Source: a bacterium (GTDB lineage Bacteria > SM23-31 > JAUVVT01). From it: DNA of 5,742 bases. Numbering within the stretch: position 1 is the first letter of the stretch; every line of letters begins with the position of its first letter. The notes below the pieces were generated by a model. The model was not told the DNA's origin. It worked only from the letters and a program-made list of their open reading frames with translations, and did no database searches. The stretch is taken from positions 1 through 5,742 of the forward strand of contig JAUWXV010000230.1 in NCBI GenBank assembly GCA_030616165.1, written 5' to 3'. Below are positions 1 to 5,742 of the stretch, piece after piece. Made by a program: the position numbers and the translations under genes.

Positions 1-2
1 AT

Positions 3-752
3 GAGTTTAATGAAGCAGAAGATGGTTTAAATATTCTCAGAGAGAAAAACATACCTCTTATTTTGTGTTCAAGTAAAACAAGATTAGAAATAGAGGAACT
101 TAGATTCCGATTAAAGAATAATAATCCTTTTGTTGTAGAAAATGGGGGTGCTATTTTTATTCCGAAGGATTACTTTGAGAAGCCAATTGAAAAGGGTTTT
201 ATGCTTGGGAATTATTGGGTTATTGAAATTGGATTAGATTACTCTACTATCAGGAAAAAATTTCAAGAATTAAAAAAGATTGTTTCTTGTTCTATGCGTG
301 GATTTGGTGATATGACTCTGGAAGAGATTTCAAATATTACAGAACTTTCAATTAAAGACGCAGAGAAGGCGTCAAAACGGGAATATTCCGAACCTTTCAT
401 ATTGGATGAGAAGAGCGAAATAAAAAGAATTGAGCAATCACTGAGGGGAGAGCAATTTTTTTTAACTTGTGGAGCAAGATTTTTTCACCTGACAGGTCCC
501 AACGATAAAGGAATGGCAGTGCGAATTCTCACAGATATATTTCAAAAAAATTATATTGAAAAACCATTGATAACAGTCGGAATAGGAGACAGTAAAAATG
601 ATATTCCAATGCTTAAAAATGTAATGCATCCATTTGTAGTTCAAAAAGCCGATGGAGTATTTGATATTGACATTGCTCTGTCGAATGTTAAATTGGTAGA
701 AGGTATAGGACCAAAAGGGTGGAATAAGGTTATATATTCAATGTTTCAGTAA
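3..752 (+). CDS. mpgP: Mannosyl/glucosyl-3-phosphoglycerate phosphatase, HAD-IIB family (5' end missing)
   Basis: This cytoplasmic phosphatase would remove the phosphate from glucosyl- or mannosyl-3-phosphoglycerate, giving the free solute. The reading frame is open to the left edge, so the gene starts outside the window. The TTG at 63 is an internal leucine (motif LILCSSKTR), not a start. In the 249 visible residues, HAD motif II is CSSKTR (22-27), followed by the family signature ENGGAIF (46-52), REYSEPF (126-132), GARFFHLTG (157-165), the motif III lysine in GPNDKG (about 169) and motif IV GIGDSKNDIPML (193-204). The C-terminal GPKGWNKVI also fits the MPGP subfamily. Only about 20 residues, including the nucleophile motif DxDGT, should be missing. 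The stop lies 41 nt before gpgS, so an operon is likely. Family assignment is firm. Specificity is inferred: next to gpgS, glucosyl-3-phosphoglycerate (a GpgP role) or mannosylglucosyl-3-phosphoglycerate (an MggB-like role) are more likely substrates than the mannosyl compound. Confidence 0.9.
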   Translation, partial: EFNEAEDGLNILREKNIPLILCSSKTRLEIEELRFRLKNNNPFVVENGGAIFIPKDYFEKPIEKGFMLGNYWVIEIGLDYSTIRKKFQELKKIVSCSMRGFGDMTLEEISNITELSIKDAEKASKREYSEPFILDEKSEIKRIEQSLRGEQFFLTCGARFFHLTGPNDKGMAVRILTDIFQKNYIEKPLITVGIGDSKNDIPMLKNVMHPFVVQKADGVFDIDIALSNVKLVEGIGPKGWNKVIYSMFQ

Positions 753-793
753 TTAAGTATTATAAATTGATTTAAATAGGAAGGAAGTAAATT

Positions 794-2008
794 ATGTCAG
801 ATTTTTATCATAATGGAGAAATTGCAACACTCCATTTACTTAAAAAAGATAACCTTGACCAATTGGAAAAAGATTTGCGTATTTTCGTTAAAGATAAACC
901 GATAGCATTGATACTTCCATCCATATATGATGAATTGAGGGGTGAAGCGCTGCCAAGGATAATAGATGTTTTAATCGATGTTGATTACATTGATGAAATT
1001 GTTGTCACAATGGGTCGCACCAACAATGAGGAATTTAAGGAAGCCAAAGAGTTCTTTTCGAAACTTCCTCAGCGTTTAAATATAGTATGGAATACCGGGC
1101 CACATTTGGAGAAATTATATAATTTATTAAAAAAATCAAATATAGAAGTAGGGGAGGATGGAAAAGGAAGGTCGGTGTGGATGGCAATGGGATACATTTT
1201 ATCTTGTGGAAATGCATCTGTTATAGCTCTCCACGATTGTGATATTCTGACTTACGACCGCGGTCTATTAGCCCGATTATGCTATCCGGTTGTAAATCCA
1301 ATTCTTGATTATGAATACTGCAAAGGATTTTACGCTCGATTTAGCGACAAACTGTATGGTCGCGCTGTGCGGCTTTTTGTTGTGCCTCTTGTAAGGTCGC
1401 TGAAGATTCTTTTTAGTAATATTGATTTTCTTGAATTTATTGATAGTTTCAGATATCCTCTTTCAGGTGAATTTTGTTTTAATATAGACCTTGGAAGGAA
1501 TATCCGCATTCCTAGCGATTGGGGATTGGAGGTAGGGCTTCTGGGTGAAATTTATCGCAACTGCGCCAAAAAGAGAATATGTCAGAGCGAACTTACGGAT
1601 AGATACGACCATAAACATCAGCCTCTGATAGAGGGAGATATTACAAAAGGGATAGGTAAAATGAGTATAGATATAACAAAATCTATATTAAGAACATTAA
1701 CCGGTTCTGGAGTTGTAATTCTTCCGGATTTTGACAGAACATTGAAGTCTGCATATTTGCGAACTGCACTTGATTTTGTGGCGAAATATGCTCATGATGC
1801 AGAAATTAATGAACTGGAATATGATAGACATGAAGAAGAGAGTATGGTAGATACGTTTGTAAAATGTATAATTCAAGGTGTTCAGGAGTTTTTCGATTTT
1901 CCTTTAGACTCTCCTTTTATTCCAAATTGGAACCGGGTTTTCACCGCTATACCGGATTTTGGCACACGTTTAATCAAAGCAGTGGATGAAGACGCAAAAA
2001 ATGAATAA
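794..2008 (+). CDS. gpgS: Glucosyl-3-phosphoglycerate synthase (GT81)
   Basis: The enzyme transfers glucose from an NDP-glucose donor to 3-phosphoglycerate, making glucosyl-3-phosphoglycerate, the first step to glucosylglycerate-type compatible solutes. It is cytoplasmic, with no signal peptide or membrane segment. The 404 residues match the bacterial GpgS length and carry its pattern throughout: N-terminal DFYHNGEIATLH, ALILPSIYDEL (38-48), GKGRSVW (123-129), the nucleotide-sugar/metal motif HDCDILTYDR (147-156), the acceptor-side motif DSFRYPLSGEF (217-227), PSDWGLEVGLL (240-250) and RYDHKHQPL (270-278), whose histidines include the expected metal ligand. The ATG at 794 is preceded by AGGAAGGA (778-785) at 8-nt spacing. 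The stop is 25 nt before the next glycosyltransferase. The upstream neighbour is the matching phosphatase, as in known gpgS-gpgP pairs. A mannosyl-3-phosphoglycerate synthase activity is a less likely alternative, because that enzyme usually belongs to GT55 and has different motifs. Confidence 0.9.
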   Translation: MSDFYHNGEIATLHLLKKDNLDQLEKDLRIFVKDKPIALILPSIYDELRGEALPRIIDVLIDVDYIDEIVVTMGRTNNEEFKEAKEFFSKLPQRLNIVWNTGPHLEKLYNLLKKSNIEVGEDGKGRSVWMAMGYILSCGNASVIALHDCDILTYDRGLLARLCYPVVNPILDYEYCKGFYARFSDKLYGRAVRLFVVPLVRSLKILFSNIDFLEFIDSFRYPLSGEFCFNIDLGRNIRIPSDWGLEVGLLGEIYRNCAKKRICQSELTDRYDHKHQPLIEGDITKGIGKMSIDITKSILRTLTGSGVVILPDFDRTLKSAYLRTALDFVAKYAHDAEINELEYDRHEEESMVDTFVKCIIQGVQEFFDFPLDSPFIPNWNRVFTAIPDFGTRLIKAVDEDAKNE

Positions 2009-2033
2009 TTCTTTATTTTAAGGAGATAGTATT

Positions 2034-3269
2034 ATGAAATTTAGTACTGCGCTTCGTTCAGAAGCTCGAAGTAGAATAGAAAGTCTGGAACATGCCGATA
2101 TTATTATTGGAATTCCCTGTTATAATAACAAAGAAACAGTAGGACGTGTTGTCAGAACTGTCCAACAGGGATTAAGTAAATACTATCGTGATTTAAGGTC
2201 TATTGTTATGGTTTCAGATGGTGGGTCTGTGGATGATTCAAGAGAAGAGGTTGAGCAGATAAAACCGAATCCGTGGAGTGAGACTCTTTGTGGGATATAC
2301 CGTGGTATTCCAGGGAAAGGATGTGCTCTGAGGTCAATATTCGAAGCGGCAAAGTTTCTTAAAGTTCGTTCCTGTTTGCTTTTTGATGCAGATCTCCGTT
2401 CTATAACCCCAGAATGGGTTAAGAATATGGCTGAACCTATCCTTTCAGGGAAATATGACTATGTTTCTCCATATTATAGAAGATACAAGTATGATGGAAC
2501 GATAACTAATTTAATTGTTTATCATTTGACGCGCTCACTTTATGGATTGCGAGTGAGACAACCAATAGGGGGGGATTTTGCATTATCCCTTCCTGTGATT
2601 GAAGATTTTTTGGAATATGATGTTTGGGAGACTGATGTAGGAAGATTTGGAATAGATATTTGGATGACTACAAATGTGATTGTCAAAAGATTCAGAATTT
2701 GTGAATCAAGGCTTGGGGTTAAAGTTCACGATGTTAGGGACCCAACCGAATCACTCGGTCCTATGTTCAGACAGGTATTGGATACTCTATTTGAATTGAT
2801 GGAGGATTATGAGCCTGATTGGAGACGCATTAAGGGAAGCGAATCAGTAGATATATTGGGTGAAGTCTCAGATTTAAAACCAAAACCCTTTGAAGTCAAT
2901 CATGCAGCATTAGTTGAAAATTTCAATATAGGGTATGAGCATTTTGGTCCTCTATGGGAATCTGTTTTAGAACCTGAAAATTTCCAAAAACTTCGTGAAC
3001 TTACAAAATTGAAAGCAGATGAGTTCATTATGGATGCAGAATTGTGGGCGAAAATATTATATAATTTTTCTGCAGTATTTCATAAGTGGAGAAAAAATCG
3101 TTTTAAACTTGTTACATCAGTGACTCCGTTGTATAATGGCAGGGTAGCTTCATTTGTGAACACAACAAGAGATATGGATGATTTGGAAACAGAAAAAGTT
3201 ATCCAGAAAGATGCCCAAATATTTGAAGAAATGAAGGACTATTTAATTAAGATTTGGGATTCGATTTAA
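2034..3269 (+). CDS. GT-A glycosyltransferase, glucosylglycerate synthase / MggA-like
   Basis: This is a retaining-type GT-A glycosyltransferase of 411 residues, probably completing a glycosylglycerate solute. Visible motifs are the Rossmann-like start IIGIPCYNN (24-32), SDGGS (61-65), GKG (94-96), the metal-binding DAD in DADLRSITPEW (118-128), YKYDGTITN (151-159), RQPIGGDF (175-182), RFGIDIWMTT (204-213), a likely metal-ligand histidine in GVKVHD (228-233) and GPMFRQ (242-247). The order GKG, DAD, QP-GG-(D/E), (D/F)GID, H parallels the mannosylglycerate synthase of Rhodothermus (GT78), and overall the protein resembles what I recall of glucosylglycerate synthases (Ggs). The ATG follows AAGGAG (2020-2025) at 8 nt and lies 25 nt after gpgS. 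It could be Ggs (NDP-glucose plus glycerate), MggA (GDP-mannose plus glucosyl-3-phosphoglycerate) or MggS (GDP-mannose plus glucosylglycerate). Sequence alone does not decide, so no symbol is given. The region after about residue 265 is a helical-looking C-terminal domain without motifs I recognise. Confidence 0.8.
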   Translation: MKFSTALRSEARSRIESLEHADIIIGIPCYNNKETVGRVVRTVQQGLSKYYRDLRSIVMVSDGGSVDDSREEVEQIKPNPWSETLCGIYRGIPGKGCALRSIFEAAKFLKVRSCLLFDADLRSITPEWVKNMAEPILSGKYDYVSPYYRRYKYDGTITNLIVYHLTRSLYGLRVRQPIGGDFALSLPVIEDFLEYDVWETDVGRFGIDIWMTTNVIVKRFRICESRLGVKVHDVRDPTESLGPMFRQVLDTLFELMEDYEPDWRRIKGSESVDILGEVSDLKPKPFEVNHAALVENFNIGYEHFGPLWESVLEPENFQKLRELTKLKADEFIMDAELWAKILYNFSAVFHKWRKNRFKLVTSVTPLYNGRVASFVNTTRDMDDLETEKVIQKDAQIFEEMKDYLIKIWDSI

Positions 3270-3273
3270 AAGC

Positions 3274-3339
3274 TATATTGGTATTCACAAACAGAATAAT
3301 ATTTTTTGATTTATAATTTAACCAACCAATATATTTTTT
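3274..3339 (+). terminator. Possible weak terminator after the solute cluster
   Basis: A perfect 9-bp inverted repeat, TATATTGGT (3274-3282) and ACCAATATA (3325-3333), is followed directly by six T residues (3334-3339). It begins 4 nt after the stop codon of the second glycosyltransferase gene, where a transcript end is expected. The stem is AT-rich and the 42-nt loop is very long for an intrinsic terminator, so this may be chance in AT-rich DNA. Confidence 0.3.
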
Positions 3340-3346
3340 ACATATA

Positions 3347-3497
3347 GAGACTGCTGAAAAAGTAGATTACCACGTTGTCCCCTTACAGTTGCGGGGGAAC
3401 TTCTCGTAATGACACATTGATTGTTGTCATTACAATTCAAGATTTGATGTGTAGCAATCATAGAGTAAAATTGAACAATTTTTTTTTAAGCAGTCTC
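3347..3497. mobile_element. MITE-like element, 151 bp, with terminal inverted repeats
   Basis: The left end GAGACTGCTGAAAAA (3347-3361) and the right end TTTTTAAGCAGTCTC (3483-3497) are inverted copies with one mismatch in 15. The element is flanked by the direct repeat ATATA (3342-3346 and 3498-3502), consistent with a target-site duplication, although the flanks are AT-rich. It has no coding capacity. Inside are a 9-bp perfect hairpin, GTAATGACA/TGTCATTAC (3406-3414 and 3425-3433), and a weaker GC-rich one between about 3374 and 3400. Ends containing CTTTTTCAGCAGTCTC-like sequence are common on insertion sequences and their non-autonomous derivatives, so this is probably mobilised in trans by an IS elsewhere. 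It separates the solute cluster from the aminotransferase gene and accounts for about half of the 313-nt gap. I see nothing definite in 3503-3582 beyond the aminotransferase ribosome-binding site. Confidence 0.75.
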
Positions 3498-3582
3498 ATA
3501 TATTATATTTTATAGGTTTTAACCAGGGGAAAGTTAAAAAACAATATCTAACTCGAATTAATTAAAAAATGGAGAAAGAGAA

Positions 3583-4965
3583 ATGGGTGGAAAGAGCTTT
3601 AATTTGATTCCGAAGGAGGTTACGCCAGTAAATACAAGGTACCGCCGTATCCATACAAAGATACCAGTTCCGGAATCTATAGAAATACTTAAGAAATTAC
3701 AAAAGTTCGAACCGTACTCAATGAGCGGTCAGCCTCTTGTTATTTGGAATAGGGCATCGGGTGTAAATGTTTATGACAAATGGGGTAATATTTGGCTGGA
3801 TTGGAGTTCGGGAGTATTGGTTACTAATACTGGACATTGCGCACAGGAGATTAAAGAATCTATAATAAAGCAGGCCGAAAAAGGTTTGATTCACAATTAT
3901 TGTTTTCCAAGTGAAATTAGAGCAAATCTTGCAGAAAAATTGATATCTATTACTCCCCCTGAATTGGATAAGATTTTTTTCCTTACCACCGGTTCAGAAG
4001 TGACCGAGAATGCAATAAAGTTGGCAAGAACTTATGGTCAGAAGCGCTTTGGAAAGGAAAAGATATGTATAGTATCATTTGATAAGGCATTTCACGGAAG
4101 AACTCTTGGAGCTCAGATGATAGGAGGGATACCAGCACTTAAAGAATGGATTGTGAATCTTGATAAGGATATGGTTCAGGTTCCTTTCCCTGATGGATTC
4201 AGGACAAAAGATACAGGTTTTGGGCTCTTTTTAAAATCGTTAGAGGAACTCAATATAGAACCTTCAAGGGTTGCCGGGATTATCCTTGAGACCTATCAGG
4301 GAGGAAGCGCAAGTTTTGCCCCAAAAGAGTATATTCAGCAATTATCGAAGTGGTGTAAAGAGAATAATGCACTTTTGATATTTGATGAAATTCAGGCGGC
4401 TTTTGGAAGGACAGGAACTATGTTTGGATTTGAACATTATGATGTTATACCAGATTTAATGTGCTGTGGTAAAGGGATAACCAGTTCCCTTCCACTGTCT
4501 GCTGTTATCGGGAGAGCAGAAATAATGGATATATATGCTCCGGGCGAAATGACAAGTACACACAGCGGAAACCCAATATGCTGTGCAGTTTCTATTGCAA
4601 ATATTGACAAGATTTTAAGGGAAAATTTGGTTGAAAATGCAAAGAATATGGGTGATGTCTTGTTTGAGGGGCTTGATAAATTGAAAAACAAGTATGATTC
4701 TGTGATAGGTGCAGTACATGGGAAAGGATTAGTTGCAGGAGTTCAATTGGTTAAACCTGGTGGAATTGAACCTGATGGAGACCTGGCTTTTGATGTAGTT
4801 TCAAGATGTGTTGAAAAGGGACTGCTGTTTTTTGCGCCGGTTGGATTCGGAGGAGCAACAGTAAAGATATGTCCTCCACTTGTTATTACGGAAGAGGCAA
4901 TTATGGAGGGTCTGCAGGTAATTGATGAGGCTTTCGAGGAGGTTTTATCAGGGGGAAGGGAGTAA
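3583..4965 (+). CDS. Class-III PLP-dependent aminotransferase
   Basis: This fold-type I, class-III (omega/acetylornithine/4-aminobutyrate type) aminotransferase moves an amino group between an amine or amino acid and a 2-oxo acid, using pyridoxal phosphate. The 460 residues are full length for the class, with an N-terminal segment of about 45 residues before the first core strand (VNVYDKWGNIWLDWSSG). Key features are the phosphate-binding TTGSEVTENAIKLAR (135-149), FHGRT (170-174), E236 in ILETYQGG, IFDEIQAAFGRTG (266-278) with the pyridine-nitrogen aspartate D268 and Q271, the Schiff-base lysine K297 in CCGKGITSSLPL, and T326 in STHSGNP. All catalytic residues are present, so it should be active. 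The ATG is preceded by GGAG (3571-3574) at 8 nt. The ATG at 3569 is out of frame. Substrate is unknown; 4-aminobutyrate-like amines or sugar-derived substrates are both possible. It is separated by repeats from both neighbours, so operon membership is uncertain. Confidence 0.9.
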   Translation: MGGKSFNLIPKEVTPVNTRYRRIHTKIPVPESIEILKKLQKFEPYSMSGQPLVIWNRASGVNVYDKWGNIWLDWSSGVLVTNTGHCAQEIKESIIKQAEKGLIHNYCFPSEIRANLAEKLISITPPELDKIFFLTTGSEVTENAIKLARTYGQKRFGKEKICIVSFDKAFHGRTLGAQMIGGIPALKEWIVNLDKDMVQVPFPDGFRTKDTGFGLFLKSLEELNIEPSRVAGIILETYQGGSASFAPKEYIQQLSKWCKENNALLIFDEIQAAFGRTGTMFGFEHYDVIPDLMCCGKGITSSLPLSAVIGRAEIMDIYAPGEMTSTHSGNPICCAVSIANIDKILRENLVENAKNMGDVLFEGLDKLKNKYDSVIGAVHGKGLVAGVQLVKPGGIEPDGDLAFDVVSRCVEKGLLFFAPVGFGGATVKICPPLVITEEAIMEGLQVIDEAFEEVLSGGRE

Positions 4966-4992
4966 TGGAGAATCTTATCTTTTAAAAGATTA

Positions 4993-5188
4993 ACCGCAGG
5001 GACGCATAGAAACAGAGAGAAAATATTTTATCCACAGATTACACAGATTAAGAGAGAGTGGAAATATAAGATAAAAATGGATATTACTATTTTGGATATT
5101 AACAGGTTGATATAAATAGATATAAATTTTTATTTATTCAATCTGTGTAATCCGTGGTTCGTATTATTTTTTTCGCGTCTTCTGCGGT
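4993..5188. repeat. Large interspersed imperfect inverted repeat, about 196 bp
   Basis: There are two nested pairs of inverted arms. The outer pair is ACCGCAGGGACGC (4993-5005) against GCGTCTTCTGCGGT (5175-5188, reverse complement ACCGCAGAAGACGC). The inner pair is CCACAGATTACACAGATT (5032-5049) against AATCTGTGTAATCCGTGG (5140-5157), with one mismatch in 18. The centre (5050-5139) is very AT-rich and has no coding capacity. I recognise the arm sequences as a widespread family of non-coding palindromes found between genes in many bacterial phyla; the family's mechanism of spread is not known to me. No clear target-site duplication is visible. It fills most of the 257-nt gap between the aminotransferase and oxidoreductase genes, starting 27 nt after one and ending 34 nt before the other. 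A separate perfect 14-bp palindrome, ATCTTTTAAAAGAT (4977-4990), abuts its left edge. Confidence 0.8.
5099..5126 (+). promoter_or_regulatory. Possible sigma70-type promoter in the centre of the repeat
   Basis: TTAACA (5099-5104, five of six matches to the -35 consensus) and TATAAA (5121-5126, five of six to the -10 consensus) are 16 nt apart and point toward the oxidoreductase gene. The leader would be about 90 nt and would include the right arms of the repeat. Such matches arise by chance in AT-rich DNA, so this is a suggestion only. Confidence 0.3.
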
Positions 5189-5222
5189 GAAAAATAATTT
5201 AAATAAAAAAAAGAGGCGAAAA

Positions 5223-5742
5223 ATGAGCAGTTGGGATGGAAGATTGGACGTAGTTTTAGTTGGGGGCGGAATGATCAGTATTGAGGTAATTTTACCGACA
5301 TTGTTTCAGGAGAGAAGGGAAGGAAGAATAGGAAAGATTTCGGTCAGCAGTCTTGATGGGAAATCGATAAAGCGTGTTCAGGAGTTTTTTCCTGGCGAAG
5401 AAATTATTTCTTATCCCGATCCCGATAAGGTTGAGGATGAGAATAAGCCATATCCCGATGAATTCAAGAAAGCCATTGATGGACTCGGAAAATATGGATT
5501 TGTTATAGTTGCTACCCCTGACCATTTTCATACTCCCGTGATTCATTATGCCCTTGAAAAGGGGAAGGATGTTGTTTGTGAAAAGCCATTGTGCCTGAAG
5601 GTTAAGGAAGTTTGGGATATATATCAGAAAGCCCAGGAAAAGGGGTTATATGTCTATACAGACTATCATAAAAGACATGACAGGGCAGTAAGAGGGGTAA
5701 AATACAGGATTGGGAAAGGTGATTTAGGAGAGATATTATACG
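5223..5742 (+). CDS. Gfo/Idh/MocA family NAD(P)-dependent oxidoreductase (3' end missing)
   Basis: This is the N-terminal part (173 codons) of a Gfo/Idh/MocA dehydrogenase, a cytoplasmic family that oxidises or reduces hydroxyls of sugars, inositols and sugar derivatives with a tightly bound or exchangeable NAD(P). The Rossmann fold opens with DVVLVGGGMIS (9-19), has the cofactor-side strand GFVIVATPDHFH (92-103) and the family catalytic motif VVCEKPL (117-123, lysine K121), then TDYHKRHD (146-153), where the family often has an N-x-R-(R/K) element. The segment at about 60-85 (ISYPDPDKVEDENKPYPDE) is longer than in minimal family members and resembles a subgroup I recall from Planctomycetes and related bacteria. 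The C-terminal substrate-binding domain lies beyond the window. The ATG has GAGG (5213-5216) at 6-nt spacing. Substrate cannot be assigned from this part. It could act with the upstream aminotransferase, but the repeat-filled gap weakens that link. Confidence 0.88.
   Translation, partial: MSSWDGRLDVVLVGGGMISIEVILPTLFQERREGRIGKISVSSLDGKSIKRVQEFFPGEEIISYPDPDKVEDENKPYPDEFKKAIDGLGKYGFVIVATPDHFHTPVIHYALEKGKDVVCEKPLCLKVKEVWDIYQKAQEKGLYVYTDYHKRHDRAVRGVKYRIGKGDLGEILY

Noticed and set aside
1-30. ATG at position 1 as a gene start.
   Set aside because: That frame reaches a stop after nine codons (TAA at 28-30). The real coding frame begins at position 3 and runs in from outside the window.
63-65. TTG as the start codon of the phosphatase gene.
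   Set aside because: The frame stays open upstream and encodes expected family sequence (LREKNIPLILCSSKT), no ribosome-binding site precedes the TTG, and starting there would delete the essential HAD nucleophile motif.
462-644. Short minus-strand ORF within the phosphatase gene, and similar ones at 1035-1217, 4437-4691 and 5292-5546.
   Set aside because: They lie antisense inside clearly coding genes, have no recognisable domains, and read as shadows of the + strand genes.
3471-3509. TTGAAC near the right end of the MITE-like element with TATATT downstream as a promoter for the aminotransferase gene.
   Set aside because: The spacing is 22 nt or more, too long for a normal sigma70 promoter, and no good -10 lies at 16-18 nt.
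4977-4990. Perfect palindrome ATCTTTTAAAAGAT as a terminator of the aminotransferase gene.
   Set aside because: It is almost all A/T, leaves no proper loop and is not followed by a T tract. It could equally be an edge of the adjacent repeat.
4993-5188. CRISPR array or structured non-coding RNA gene in the gap before the oxidoreductase gene.
   Set aside because: The repeats are inverted, not direct with regular spacers, and match a dispersed palindrome type rather than any RNA family I recognise.

Overview
The window is AT-rich bacterial DNA with five protein-coding genes, all on the + strand. The first gene is cut by the left edge and the last by the right edge. Shine-Dalgarno sites at 6-8 nt spacing confirm the four visible starts. 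There are no RNA genes, CRISPR arrays or transposase genes. The species cannot be named. The gene families (bacterial GpgS, a glucosylglycerate-synthase-like transferase, a Gfo/Idh/MocA protein of a type I associate with Planctomycetes and related phyla) and two non-coding palindromic repeats suggest an environmental or uncultured bacterium.

Region 1 (1-3269) is a tightly spaced three-gene cluster for an organic-anion compatible solute. It encodes a HAD-family mannosyl/glucosyl-3-phosphoglycerate phosphatase (5' end missing), a glucosyl-3-phosphoglycerate synthase (GpgS, GT81) and a second GT-A glycosyltransferase resembling glucosylglycerate synthase / mannosylglycerate synthase. GpgS would make glucosyl-3-phosphoglycerate from an NDP-glucose and 3-phosphoglycerate, and the phosphatase would release glucosylglycerate. 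The second transferase may add mannose, giving mannosylglucosylglycerate, or may make glucosylglycerate directly from glycerate. Such solutes are known to accumulate under salt, heat or nitrogen stress.

Region 2 (3270-3582) is a 313-nt gap. It holds a possible weak terminator and a 151-bp MITE-like element with 15-bp terminal inverted repeats (one mismatch) and a 5-bp ATATA direct repeat on each side.

Region 3 (3583-4965) is a complete class-III PLP-dependent aminotransferase of unknown substrate. Region 4 (4966-5222) is a 257-nt gap filled mostly by a second, unrelated interspersed inverted repeat of about 196 bp, with a possible promoter in its AT-rich centre. Region 5 (5223-end) is the N-terminal 173 codons of a Gfo/Idh/MocA NAD(P)-dependent oxidoreductase.

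The aminotransferase and oxidoreductase may belong to one pathway, but the repeat-filled gaps mean co-transcription with each other or with the solute cluster is not shown. The most informative points are the solute cluster with its second glycosyltransferase and the two different mobile-type palindromes placed on either side of the aminotransferase gene.
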